Assembly: GCF_028502605.1 (NCBI RefSeq)
Contig: NC_079234.1
Location: 1-64,000, forward strand
Direction of reading: 5' to 3'
Origin: Trichoderma breve
Taxonomy: Eukaryota > Ascomycota > Sordariomycetes > Hypocreales > Hypocreaceae
DNA: 64,000 nt
Made by a program: the position numbers and the translations under genes. A model generated the notes under the pieces. The model was not told the DNA's origin. It did not search any database and saw nothing but the letters and a program-made list of their open reading frames with translations. Below are positions 12,565 through 25,175 of the stretch, one piece after another. Numbering within the stretch: position 1 is the stretch's first letter; every line of letters begins with the position of its first letter.

Positions 12565-15500
12565 CTAGCATGTAGGCAGGCCTGTGAATAAGAGTATACC
12601 TTGCACTGAAGCAACAAGATCTGGGCATACACCTGAACACTGACTATCGTCATAACTGACCTTTTGAGCTGTCTCATAGAGCTGACCATTAAGTGAGAGG
12701 GCGAAACCACAGCTGGGATCCGAAAAAAACTCCGGGCCCTCGTTCTCAAATGTACCTGTGCCAGCGCACAACGACACTGTCTTGTGGTTGTCTGGGATAT
12801 CGCATACTTGCTCTGCAGAACCGATATTACCATCTGTTACATACGTGCCACTACAGGGGTCACCTTTGGCACAGTCAGCAGCTTTCCTATTTATTCCATT
12901 TGCGTATATGTTACTTACCTGGATTAAATATAATATAGGCATAGGTAGCGAGCTCTGAGGTTGCAGCAGTGAGCAGCCCAAGGCAAAGTTCGCCTGTGTT
13001 AGGAGGTGGAGGCGGAGGCGATGATGACGATGATGTCGCTGACGAGGAGGTCTTGCTCGAAGAGGTCTTGCTCGAGGAAGACTGCACAGGTGTAATAGGC
13101 GTTGATGGCTGCGTGAAAGTTCCCGTCACCAGCACTGAGCCACCACCAGCTCCGTCTCCCATCAACGGCACAGGCTCATCGGTAGCCGTCCACCAGGCAC
13201 TATATGGTGGCAGCGTCGGACAGCCAATTGTGGTTTCGGACGTCGTGGTAGTTGCTCGGATATTACAGCCGACGTGTTCCTGGCAGGTAGTTGTATAGCA
13301 GTCCGTCGAGTATTCTGATCCTCCCGAGGCGAGAGTAAGGGAGCAAGCAACCTTACAGTCTGTCACGGTTGTGCTTCTTTCACAAGAAGTTGGTCTGTTT
13401 GTGCCAGTGGGCTCACTGCTTCCTTCGCCTCCACAACCGGGACCGATGCAGTTGCTACCATCTGGGCAGAAGGGCCCTATACAACCGCAAATACCGATAC
13501 AGCCTATGCCTGCGCCGCAATTCAGCGAGCATAGGCCGCCGCAACCAATCTCTCCGGGGAAACATTGCGGACTCGGAGGACCAACACTAACGTGAACATG
13601 GCCTACGCTGCCGGGGGGAGGCGGAGGAGGAATTGGTGTAGTAGTTTGGCCAGGGGAACTACCTGTGTAAATTGGATAGGGTCCAGGGCTGTATGTGTAT
13701 ATAATTCCGGCCAGGACAGTGGTAGAGCTCGAAGTGGTCACTGTGTCCGGCGGCTCCGTGAGCGTGACGCCTGGGAAGACTATGCTGCTGGTCAGATAGA
13801 TCGTGGTTACGCCAGTGTCGGTCCATTCCACGTTCCAGAGAGATATCGTATCCGTGATGACAGGCGGGATAGATATTGTCGTAACCACCGTCTTTGATAC
13901 GTATACGGTTGTTGTAACGCCTCCGTCATCGGTAGAGACGGATGGCCAGATGTCCTCGACCGTCATTGTGACTGGTGGCTGAGAGATGGTAGTCATTGTT
14001 GATAGAGTCCACGGCGGAAAGACAAAGGTGCATGGTGGTGAGCAAGCTACGGTGGGTGACGTTTCGTTATAGATGCTTGGCGGTATGTATACGACGCCGG
14101 AGCCCTCGCCAATCTCAGTGCCATTGGATGTGTAGCTTGCGTTGAGATCTACCGCCCAATCTGCTATCCCGCCGAAGCCCAAGGCTTGAGCCCAGGCGCT
14201 ACGGCTGTTGTAGGTAGATGGCTTCATCCACGAGACCCACTGTGTTGAGTCATAAACCAAGATATCGCCGGCATCTACCGAGTAGTACTGCTGTGAGGCA
14301 TAAGTGCTGTTACTGATGATTTGGTTGATTTCCCAATTCGAGATGTAACCTGCCGTTCCGGTGCATTTCCCAGGTAGAGCTCCGCTAGCAGGTCCGGTAT
14401 ATGTGCACATTTCACCATAACAGCCTGCCTCTGTCATCTGGAAAGCACGACCATACAAGGGCTGACCCAGCATTAGCATGTTGATCGGTACACCGGCTTT
14501 GGTGATCATGGAGAATGCCTGTGCTGTTTCTGTATGGTTGATTTGCGAGCGAAGACAGTTGCCGGCCGGACATCCGGGATCGGCTGTTTGTTTGTTAGTC
14601 ATCATCAAGTTATTGAAAATGCAGATCTTTCTCTTACAGAATGAATTTCCATAATCCCACTGGCCATGGAGATCATATGTCATATAGACAATGTAATCGA
14701 CGACTTTACTCATCTCGGCGATGGGGAAACCTTTGAGGTACCAAAAGGAGGCTGGGGCCGTCAAGGATACACTGTAGTCACTGGGAAGAGCTGCACGAAC
14801 TAGCTTGAGAAATGCCAGGTAGTTTGTGCCATCGTCTGGACTACCAGGGGGAATTCCAGGAATATCAGGGGCACCAGGGTACTGGACTTATTAGCACTGG
14901 CATACTCTGGAGGAAGCGATCTTGATACTAACCTCCCAGTCAAAATCTACGCCATCTAGGGAGTACTGCTGAATGAATGCGGCGACGTTGTTCGCAAACG
15001 TTTGTCTTTGGGCAGGAGTAACTCCTGATCTGAATATCGGATAGGTTTGTGGTCTGAAATTCGTAGGCCTCGTCAGTATTGCTTTAGGCAAAAATGAAAA
15101 GGTTGCACATAAACACACCCGGTTGAAAACCCCCAGCCACCAAACGACAAGATTTTCTTGAAGCCAGAAGTTTGCACAAATGCATCAAAAATGTTGGAAT
15201 ACTCGCTAACATCAACAGCGTAGTCTGCGGTGATATTCGCAAATGCAAAGTGCACGTGCGTGTAAGTAGACGGGATCTCGCTCGGAGACATGTGTAAACA
15301 AGCTCTCGAGTAGCCAAAGGCCTCATAATATCCAATTCTTGCAAAGTTGGCCACAGCCGGTCCGGTAACTATATCAGTGCCGCAGTTGGATATGCAACCA
15401 TTGCTTCCAGGCTGCGCAGTACCTGGGGCGCCAGTGCTAGCTGGGTCCGGAGTGCAGAAGTCCTATTTCTCACGTTAGAGTAATCATGAACATCATGAGA

Positions 15501-17053
15501 GTCAGATAGCCAGTGGGTAATTGTCGCAAGTTTCAGGGCTTGGCACCACATATGCAGCCTTTTGCCACCAATATTCCGCATTAAGATTGCTCATGTCCAC
15601 TGACTATCCTTGAGAAATACGCACCGATGTTATGCCACACTGGCCCCAGATATCACAACAGGCGTTCAATGGACATGGATTAAGATTTGTCCAATTTTGA
15701 TAGTTGGTGGTCAGTTGCGTATTGTTGACCTGTGGACCACATTCGGCGTTTGGCACATTGGCAGGGAATGGAGGAATTCCAGTACTTAGGCAGATTCTCA
15801 GGCCTACGCCAAGATCATTGCATCCCATCCAACCCCACGTGTTGTTGTTGTAGTTCTTGGGCAGTCAGCAAAAGTCGTATAAGCAAACGTGAATGAAACG
15901 TTGTATCTACCTCTATGCCGGTCACTTCCATTTGATAGGCGGTAGCAATCGCTTGGCAGTAATCACCTGGGTTGATGGTGTATGTAAAGCAAGTGCCGTT
16001 TGCGTATGGCTTCGGAGAGAAATCTGGCAAGCTTCCAGATGAACAGCATACATACTGATTAAGCTGGATTGTCTTGTTGCAGAAACTGGCACCTCCATTG
16101 TATGATTCGAGTTGAGCCTGTGTTATATCGCATCTCTGAGCTAACGAAAAGCAGCCGTCGCCCGACTGAGCCTGGATATACTTGCACGTTGCCCTTGGAG
16201 TAATAGTAGAGTCTAGGCCAAGCAGGCTGTCGAGGGCGCGGCGTGTGAAAGGTGTCACTGACACCTCTTTAGCAGGAATAAGACTAACAGAGGTATCCGA
16301 CAATAGCTCCGTAGCTGCTCCAGAGAGACATTGGGCGTCGTTCCAGCCCTTGAGGGCCTCCTGCACGAAAGAAACGTTGCCGGTAGTATCTACCACCAAA
16401 CCAAAGAATTGCGGTGAGATTTTCTGCATTTCTGTCCCGCATGCCTGGATAGCTTGACGCTCTGGAACTGAGTTTTGGCTTTTAATCACATTGGCGAACT
16501 TTTGAACAACAGAAGAAGCGCTGCCAGCTTGGATTTGAGATCCCGAGTACAGTCCAGCAATGACAGTCTTGGATTTGGCAAACAGTATTTGCGTATAATG
16601 AGCGTTGCTTCGTACGTAGTCTCCCAGTTGTCCAGCAGCCAAAGCAGCGTCTGCAACGTGAGCGGATGTGGCCGAACTCAAGGACAAGAGCTTCACTTGT
16701 GCGTTGGCATTTTCGCCAATAGTCGAGTTGAAAGCTAGCACTTGTCGCCGAGCAAATTCACCAGTATGATCATCAGTAAAGTCAGACTCTTGTCCATTGG
16801 CAGTGCATGCCCGAAACGAGAGGTGAGTGTCTGAATTATCAACTGAGTTATAGACATTAAGTTCGAAAAGGACCGTGGCGTTGCAGTTTACCAGGGCATT
16901 GAAATCATGATAGTAGGTCCAGGCAGAAGGGTTTGGCCCCGTCTCATTGCATCTCGCAGGGCATCTTGTGAGTACAGATGACAGCTGAGCATTTGTAAAG
17001 ACGACGAATATAAAAAGCACGTACACGGCTGGCCAGCCGCGACAACGCTTCAT
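12565..17053 (-). CDS. Killer-toxin-type GH18 chitinase with LysM and chitin-binding domains
   Basis: Secreted chitinase of the fungal subgroup C type, related to the zymocin alpha/beta chitinase subunit. Six exons (17053-15911, 15855-15625, 15462-15119, 15053-14933, 14881-12919, 12881-12565) give 1,372 aa. In order: signal peptide (1-22); unassigned N-terminal region; two LysM-like regions (about 300-420); a hevein-type chitin-binding region with a CCDIWGQCG core (about 450); GH18 domain from about 500 with catalytic motif DGVDFDWE, whose Glu is the proton donor; a Thr/Ser/Pro linker; a Gly/Cys-rich segment; a Ser-rich linker; and a Cys-containing tail. All parts are intact. The last intron is only 37 nt and is the least certain junction. 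It diverges from the secreted protein at 17691 across 637 bp. Likely role: hydrolysis of chitin in competitor or own cell walls. Confidence 0.88.
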
Positions 17054-17690
17054 TGTTGCAGAAATTATGATGGACGATGCTAGTTTGGTTATTGCTTGAG
17101 AAATAAGGATCAAGTTTCCCAAGTAAGTTGAAAAGAGCCACACTTACTTATTACGACCTCGAAATCCCTGCAAATAAATGACGAAGCATTTCTCAATGAC
17201 AATATTCCGAAACTAAACAAAATATTACACTAACATACGAAGAACTGCTTTTGGTGACACATCCCAGGCTCGGTCTGGTCGTGGCAAGGCTATGGGAACT
17301 CGGCACCGGAGCCTTCTTACTTGGGCTAGAAGCATCTGCAGCTTTGAGGGATAATTTGCCATTGGTGACACGATAAACAGAAATCACACTTCATTTTTGG
17401 GGGGGTAATGTGCCGTTGTCGATAGAACCAACAGCAAAGCACCCTGCAAAATTTGAGGGGTCATTTGCCACTGTCGATAGAACCAACAGAAATATAACTA
17501 AAATAAAAACACACGGGACATTTTCCTCTTTCAGCAGTATCAAGCATTGTGGCTGCATATGGAAATGCCGTCTGTGCCGAATTGAATCAAAATCCTTTTT
17601 TCTGGATGAAGATATTTGGTCATTTTGTTTTTATGTTTGGTCTGGCTGCAAATCAAATACAATCCTCATCGTGAAGTTTGTGCAGTGATA
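17054..17690. promoter_or_regulatory. Bidirectional promoter of chitinase and secreted partner
   Basis: This 637-bp spacer separates two divergent start codons, so it must hold both promoters. Its middle contains a tandem repeat with an exact 55-bp period (17351-17496), described separately. A shared promoter suggests that both genes respond to the same signal, which is an inference. Confidence 0.6.
17351..17496. repeat. 55-bp tandem repeat in divergent promoter, 2.7 copies
   Basis: Units start at 17351, 17406 and 17461, exactly 55 bp apart. Each carries a core close to TTGCCRYTGTCGATAGAACC followed by AACAGAAA. Units 2 and 3 are nearly identical in the core (17406-17441 and 17461-17496); unit 1 is more diverged. 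Repeated binding sites for a regulator are a reasonable interpretation. Confidence 0.75.
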
Positions 17691-18962
17691 ATGAGAGCTC
17701 AGTTGAACCTCCTCCGCGTCCTCCTGGCGGCGTATTTGAGTACGCTGGTGGTTGGGTATGTGAATGCACCAAGGTTAGTCTGATAATATGAATATCTCTT
17801 GGAGGAGGCTGTGATGGTTAATATTAACGAGCAGAGATCGATTTGTCACTTTGACTCGAGGATACGATGGGTACAATCTTTTGAAGCGGCAAGATGACTC
17901 GCTAGACAGCAACTGCTTTTACGCTTGTGAAGTTTCAGCTTGCGGAAGTTCCTGCGCTCCTGTGCAAAAACGTAATGTCTCTGAAGTTGAGAAACGAGAT
18001 CGCCAGTACAGACTGTGGAACGAGACGACCGACTCGTGGTCAGAAGTTTCGGCCGCCGTCTATGAGGCTCACCTGTCACGTCGGGCTCTAGAGAAGCGAG
18101 CTTTTATCACCAACCCACGCTGGAATGCCGCAAGAGTCGCCAGGTACTTGCCTGGTCAGATTGCGCTCAATAGTAATGGCCAAGTTGTGCCAGCAGACAC
18201 CCAATTTCCAACAAACGAAGGCTTCTTCATTGGGGGGACTAATCAAGGGACAGTAGCAGTCTTGCGGGAATTTGGAAACGACCCAATACAGCTTGGTACA
18301 GGAGGGCTTCATGGATGTACCATGCTGGCGGTTATTAGCACTCGTGCTGTTTATATGGTATGTGGCAAGCCTGTGATTGTGTAAGGTCAAGCAAAAGATA
18401 GGCAACTGACGAGATCGCGAAGGCGCACTACTGGGAGACATATACGACAGGAGGAAACGACAATATTGCTGCGGGAAGCGCAGACTTAGCGAAGTGGCAG
18501 ACGAAAGTTCTCAATTCCATCACGGGAACGGGAACTCAAGACCCTAATGCACAGGCTGATGCTCTCAATTGGAACCTCTTCAATCAGCCTGGCGACAATA
18601 CTCGCGTCATGATCATGTCACCAAACGATGAGAAAAGCACTTCTCTCAAGTACAAGAATAAGATTGGGCTTATTCGGTCTTTGCTACAGGAAAATATTCC
18701 TGGTGTGAATATTGTACAGCCAAAAGCGTATACTCGCTTAAACTACAGGGTTGTAAACGGGGTTTATGATGGACCTGATGCCGACAAAGTTGATCAGTCG
18801 GAACGAGGGATTGCACTTTTTCAGTGAGTAACTAAGCTCACACTCGATTGGTTTTACTTGACATTTTGGGTTGTGATTTACTAACTTTGATCCTCTCACA
18901 GATACGATGGGGCTGGGTATTTTCGGCTATTTTTTGAAGAGGCTATGTACACAAATGTGTAA
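17691..18962 (+). CDS. Secreted Kex2-processed protein, possible chitinase partner
   Basis: Four exons (17691-17755, 17835-18357, 18423-18823, 18902-18962) with good GT-AG junctions give 349 aa. Residues 1-22 form a signal peptide. Lys-Arg sites follow at 39-40, 67-68, 75-76 and 109-110, the pattern of Kex2 processing. The stretch between the first two sites is a 26-residue peptide with four cysteines (49, 53, 58, 62). The larger C-terminal part (from 111) is globular-looking and contains GLHGCT (Cys183) followed by VYMAHYWE (His198), a spacing reminiscent of Cys/His catalytic pairs, but I cannot assign a family. No transmembrane segment is seen after the signal. It is transcribed away from the chitinase, which suggests a functional pair. 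A toxin-like subunit is possible but unproven; another option is a secreted enzyme. Confidence 0.75.
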
Positions 18963-19037
18963 ATGGTCCAGATACAGTGTGGTAAATAGTACAGTGTAGC
19001 AGAGTTTATTTAGTTTCGTCTAATTGGACCAGACGGC

Positions 19038-19120
19038 ACGAACGGCAGAGGAGCCAGACTATTGGAGTAGCAACTGATGTGGATCTGGTCTAGCTTGCAT
19101 GCAACTTGAATGTCTTAGTT
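19038..19120 (+). repeat. 83-bp direct repeat, copy 2
   Basis: Same orientation as 11452-11534, with 77 of 83 identical positions. It lies 76 bases after the stop codon of the secreted protein gene. Together the copies delimit a 7.5-kb segment that contains the chitinase pair. Confidence 0.85.
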
Positions 19121-19422
19121 TCACCTCGAGGGCGGGGAAGGGAATCAGGCTCGGGCTCCATACCTTAAACGTCTCTCAGCTAATATAGCTTGTAATAAAT
19201 CGCATTCAAGGATGATTTACGCCTATGAGCATTTCGCCTTTTTTGTAACATCATTTAACCATCTTGCGAGCCATTCGACAATGTTGAAAGGGCTTTCTTG
19301 CTCTTTACTAGACTATTCTGCAAGGTTTTGAAGCATCCAAACCATCTCCTTAACATTTCGAGGGTGAAGAGTCGTTCCTACCTCAACGTGATCTCTACAC
19401 CATCTATACGTCTCTTTCCGCC

Positions 19423-21441
19423 ATGTCACGCACCTCATTCAACGATATTCCGCTTCACCTAACCCGCATCATTTGTGAGCACCTTGCAACGTCTCATAGG
19501 CCAAGCCTATACGCATTTGCTCTAGTTAACAAGTCGTGCTACAATGCTGCATTTGCGCTGCTCTTCCGCCGCATTGTTCTACGGGTGACCGAAGGAAGTC
19601 GCCTGGAGAGGTGTGTTCAACAGCTTCGCCAGGTTTTTGAGCGAACAAATGGTTTTCGGTTCGTCCGTCATGTCGTTTTGGGCGGATTTGGCCGCTGGGA
19701 GGAAGAACACGACCAGTTAGTGGAGAATGATATGCAGAGTGACGTTTGCAGATATCCATTTGGGAATACGGCAAAAGAAGATGATGAGAATGTAGAGCCA
19801 ATCAACATCGCAAGAGTTGGGGCTCAATGGCAAAGCAGCTGGTATGTGGATGATGGCGTGTGGGATATGCTCGCAGACTTTATCCCTGATTTACCTGGCC
19901 TCTCGGATGTGATTTTCGACTGCTCAACCCAATATCTGCCCCGTCTACTCCGTGTCTTACACCAACACCATCCGCAGTGCAAACTACATCTGGGCTCCTT
20001 CGATATATACCGTCCCAACGGGAGCTTAACGCCCGCTGAGCAAGTCGAACTTATCACATCGCCACTCCTGCACACAATCTACCTTCGAGATCGTTCACTG
20101 AAGGGTTATGGGCCGGATGGCACTCCAACATACGGCGCGGACGCCGTGCGACGTATCATTGCCGGGCTGGCGCCGAATTTGAAGAAAGTAGCTGTACTAA
20201 ATACAAATGCGGGCTGGTCACCAGCACTCGCGGAGGCTCTGGCACAGGAGCGACCGGCTTGGCTGGGTTTCGCACTCCCAGATATCGAGACAACCAAGCG
20301 AACCAAGGGCTCACTAGATTACCTGCAACTTGTCAGCTCTGAGCCTCTCAACGATATTCGTGAGTGGATGTCATGTATCGACGATTCTACATTGCGCGTG
20401 TTGAAACTTGAGCGACTCGTTAGCGAAAATGCCCTTAAATATCTTGCCACGGAATGTCGCTTTCCCAAGTTGGAAACCTTGGTCCTGAGCATGGTGACCA
20501 CTAACGTATCGTCTCCTCTGCCTACAAGCCTATGGAATGCTACGACCAACTTCCTTCTCACTTTACCTCCTTTACTTGCATTAGGTCTTCCAGGAACGAC
20601 GAACAGTACCCTTTTACGACCAGTTTTTGAGCACCATGGCGCGTCGCTGCGGACGCTGTGGCTTTCTGGCGAGACGGCTTCGCCCAAACTCATCAAACAA
20701 CTAGTGCAGAGTTGCCCCTCTATTTGCAAGCTGGGACTTCAAATACAGCGCTCCAAAGGCGATGCCACAGAAGTTACTACATATGCTACGCTCGGATCGC
20801 TACCAAAGCTGCAGGACTTGTCCCTGACCCTGGACTGCTCTGATACTCGCGTCTTGGCTGAGCAAGAAGGGGATGACGATCCCGACGCCAAGTTGGAATC
20901 GCCCAACGACCCATCATTTGACGAGTTTGACCAGCAGATGCTGTTGGTACAGCTTGACTATTCCCGCTATCCGCGTAGGGGCCACGTACGCGATGCATTC
21001 ATCAACTGTGCTGTCGATGGAGACCTCGCACGTTCCATCTTCACTGCTATTTCGTTAGGAAAAGACAAGGGTGCAAGTTCTCTACTACTAAGCAGACTAA
21101 AGATTAGCGTTACGGGAGGATGCAATTTTGGGACGAACCGAGGTGATTACATGCTGTCCATTGTGGTCAACGAGCTATCACGTTCATGGATCGTTGAACG
21201 CACCACCAGAGAAGTTAGAGATGGAGCACCGGAGGTAACAGTCTATGAGTGCACGAGCAAAACTCAGCTGCAAAACCCATTGCGAAGTGACGACCTTGAT
21301 CCAGAGGTATATAAAATTTTTCAAAGGATTTGGTCGGCGAACGGTAGGAGTGGTGAAAGCTGGCGAAAACGGTGGCATAGTTTACCCCTTCTGAATGATA
21401 CTACATCTTTGGGAGCGGGCCCCGTAGAAAATAGTCAATAA
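19423..21441 (+). CDS. F-box-like domain protein with LRR-like C-terminal region
   Basis: Intronless frame of 672 aa starting at the ATG at 19423. The N-terminus (about residues 5-50: FNDIPLHLTRIICEHLA...LVNKSCYNAA...LFRRIVLRV) has the leucine-rich helix pattern of fungal F-box domains, which bind Skp1 in SCF ubiquitin ligases. The rest shows irregular leucine-rich segments (LETLVLS, LRTLWLSG, LQDLSLTLD) that may form an LRR-like substrate-binding surface. No signal peptide or membrane segment is present. Large families of such proteins occur in ascomycete genomes, often in variable regions. The substrate cannot be guessed. It lies tandem to, but 540 bp from, the enolase gene, and no functional link is evident. 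Confidence 0.75.
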   Translation: MSRTSFNDIPLHLTRIICEHLATSHRPSLYAFALVNKSCYNAAFALLFRRIVLRVTEGSRLERCVQQLRQVFERTNGFRFVRHVVLGGFGRWEEEHDQLVENDMQSDVCRYPFGNTAKEDDENVEPINIARVGAQWQSSWYVDDGVWDMLADFIPDLPGLSDVIFDCSTQYLPRLLRVLHQHHPQCKLHLGSFDIYRPNGSLTPAEQVELITSPLLHTIYLRDRSLKGYGPDGTPTYGADAVRRIIAGLAPNLKKVAVLNTNAGWSPALAEALAQERPAWLGFALPDIETTKRTKGSLDYLQLVSSEPLNDIREWMSCIDDSTLRVLKLERLVSENALKYLATECRFPKLETLVLSMVTTNVSSPLPTSLWNATTNFLLTLPPLLALGLPGTTNSTLLRPVFEHHGASLRTLWLSGETASPKLIKQLVQSCPSICKLGLQIQRSKGDATEVTTYATLGSLPKLQDLSLTLDCSDTRVLAEQEGDDDPDAKLESPNDPSFDEFDQQMLLVQLDYSRYPRRGHVRDAFINCAVDGDLARSIFTAISLGKDKGASSLLLSRLKISVTGGCNFGTNRGDYMLSIVVNELSRSWIVERTTREVRDGAPEVTVYECTSKTQLQNPLRSDDLDPEVYKIFQRIWSANGRSGESWRKRWHSLPLLNDTTSLGAGPVENSQ

Positions 21442-21983
21442 ACTCTAGTTTAAGCAAACTAATGAGTAGCCAAAAGGCAAGCATGATAATTCCACTTGTT
21501 AGGTCTAAAGACAAAGAAAGTAATAAAGCAGCTCACTTCTCTCCCACTTCCTAATAAACTGCAATCCAAAACCTAAAATACCTTATGGCCAGGGAGGAAA
21601 AATACCCAGGACTACAATAAGCTTCCTATAACCAATATATCCGACTTTAGCAAGGTGCAATTATAAAACTTATATAATCTTCTCCTTACAGCGGGCAAGG
21701 GGGTATCTCCATTTTGCGTAAGGCCTTCTAAGATTAGTTACTGTAGGTACCTACTAGGTAGGTAGTGCTGAGACAGGCCGGGTATAGCGGATATACCTTT
21801 ACTTCAGGCAGTGGGTAGTCGCCCCGCCGTTGCAGTAATGATCAGAAGTCAATGGCGTCATAATCAAGCCATATCATAACTTCAAGTTGTTATATTTACT
21901 CAGTGCGTTGCCTAATAGACAAATGGATCATTTTGAGATACAGATACGACAGTAATACAATTTATGCAAGTACAAGGGCCGCT
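21442..21983. other. Intergenic spacer upstream of enolase
   Basis: About 540 bp with no coding frame of note. It carries the 3' end of the F-box gene and the enolase promoter. The repeated GTAGGTACCTACTAGGTAGGTAG-like stretch near 21745-21765 is a short GGTA-rich palindromic patch of unknown meaning. No clear TATA box was found close to the ATG. Confidence 0.4.
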
Positions 21984-23506
<1,523 letters not shown>

Positions 23507-24016
23507 TCGGATATCCCTATATATATATTACTATCCAAGTTGGCATCAATATACAATGAGTTGTTTATTATTCTGGTTAATTCGGCTTGGTATGAGCAAG
23601 TTTATCAAGAACACACAGAAGCAGTTTATTAAGTATTGCTACAGGCGGAGTCAGAATAAAGAGCAGGCGAACCCCATTGTACGTGCTGTTTTATTTTTAG
23701 TGATTAATAACCCTAGGTCCACTGTTTCTGAGGAGCCAATGGCCACCGAAAATGACTTGGAAATCTCTTAAGCCCATATGAGAAAGCTTCATTTCTTAAC
23801 TATCAGCTATGAAGAATTCTATAGTGGTTGCATCACGGGTAATGTATTCTACGCATTCCCGTGTCTTAGATAGCTGGAAACTGCCATCTTTGAACTTCAT
23901 ATATTAACTAAATTGGCGATTGAGTTCCTTTTGTATATTTTCACAGGCCTAACACAATAATCCTTTTCCCCATCAAAATTATGCCTTTCAATCCCTTCTA
24001 TAGCCAGAGACCTACG
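23507..24016. other. Convergent 3' spacer between enolase and pyrophosphatase
   Basis: This 510-bp segment separates two facing stop codons, so it should hold only 3' untranslated regions and terminators. A 94-codon frame at 23487-23771 overlaps the enolase end, has no recognisable domain and is most likely fortuitous. Confidence 0.5.
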
Positions 24017-25175
24017 TTAAACCTCATTGATAAAATACCACTTATCTATGGAGCTTGGAGATGACTGTTGCTGAACCGATATATCGGGGACCAAATCCTG
24101 AGAAATATGAGTTACATAGCCAGGTGACCCTTCCATGGTTGTATTCACGCTACAACATTAGCTTCTATCCGCAGTATGCCTTATTTTCTGGCAATACTTA
24201 CACGGCAATTTGATGTTCTTCAGTCGATATAAGGTGGCGCCAGGCATCAGCACATTTCTCGATGACTCGTTTAGCATATCTGACCAAATTCAGTATCAAA
24301 GGGGAACTCGGAATCATAAAAGGGGCACAGACGCCTTATTCTTGCACTCTCCATTAAAAGAGAATTTGTTTGCGGGCTTCCCATCCGGCACCTTGTAAAT
24401 ACGAAACCACTCTTTTGTCGCTTGGAGAAGCCCAGGCATGTAAAGCTCGATGTCTTCGATGTCATTGAGTTCAGGTGCTAGAGGGTCTTTGACATCAATG
24501 GCAATAATCTTCCAGTCGGTATCCTCGCCATCTAGAAGAGCCAGAATGCCAAGAACCTTCACCTGCTTGATCTCTCCTGGATACCCAACTCTTTCCCCAA
24601 TCTCGCAAACATCCAGCGGGTCATTGTCGCCTTTTGCTTTAGTGTCAGGGTGGATGAAGTTGGGATCTTCCCATGTCTTAGCCGGCGAGGTTAACGTCAG
24701 TGACATGTACAATATATTAAAAGAAAATAAACTAACCCGAGGCAACGCTCCATAGTTCCAAATGTATCCTTTGTAAGGGAAGCAGTTTCGGACATATCGA
24801 GGTTTGTTTTCTAGACTGTCTTGCTTGATGGGATTCAAAATCTCGTCTTTGGTGATCTAAATGCTCAAAACAGTATTAGAAGAACAGAGACTTCATATTG
24901 TCATTATGATATTCGCCTAGCCTCTTCCCAAAACCCACTTGTCAAGTCGAAACAACGGCCATGAACAGCAACTTGTATTCCGGGTAACTCACCTCAAGCT
25001 TGTTATTTGTCCAGCGAGGAATCTCAACCACCATATTGAGTATAGTGTCTTCGGCATCATAATACAATGGTATATCATGGAAAGGTGAAATAGAAGTACC
25101 GTTTCGTGTGACAAATATACGATATTCTAATGTATTTGGGACACCAATCTCTAAAGTACCGTAGCGACAAGCCAT
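24017..25175 (-). CDS. Soluble inorganic pyrophosphatase (family I), accessory copy
   Basis: Hydrolyses pyrophosphate to two phosphates with Mg2+, pulling PPi-releasing reactions forward. Five exons (25175-24993, 24856-24737, 24676-24333, 24279-24202, 24149-24017) give 285 aa, matching the yeast enzyme (287). Typical segments are visible: [49 protein letters not shown], the metal-binding signature [41 protein letters not shown] and the C-terminal IDKWYF. The reading frame seems to end early at 24314, but a 53-nt intron with GTCTGT donor restores KNKAYAKR and the full C-terminus. The region between the last helix and IDKWYF is shorter and less conserved than usual. The start ATG at 25175 matches the family N-terminus. 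It diverges from the HPP gene. Confidence 0.92.

Noticed and set aside
12969..13897. Plus-strand frames opposite the chitinase
   Set aside because: They mirror the Ser/Pro/Thr-rich linker of the chitinase and show low-complexity sequence only.
24314..24838. Apparent premature end of the pyrophosphatase
   Set aside because: The frame closes at 24314, but in-frame introns at 24332-24280 and 24201-24150 restore the family C-terminus including IDKWYF, and the exon sum is divisible by three.
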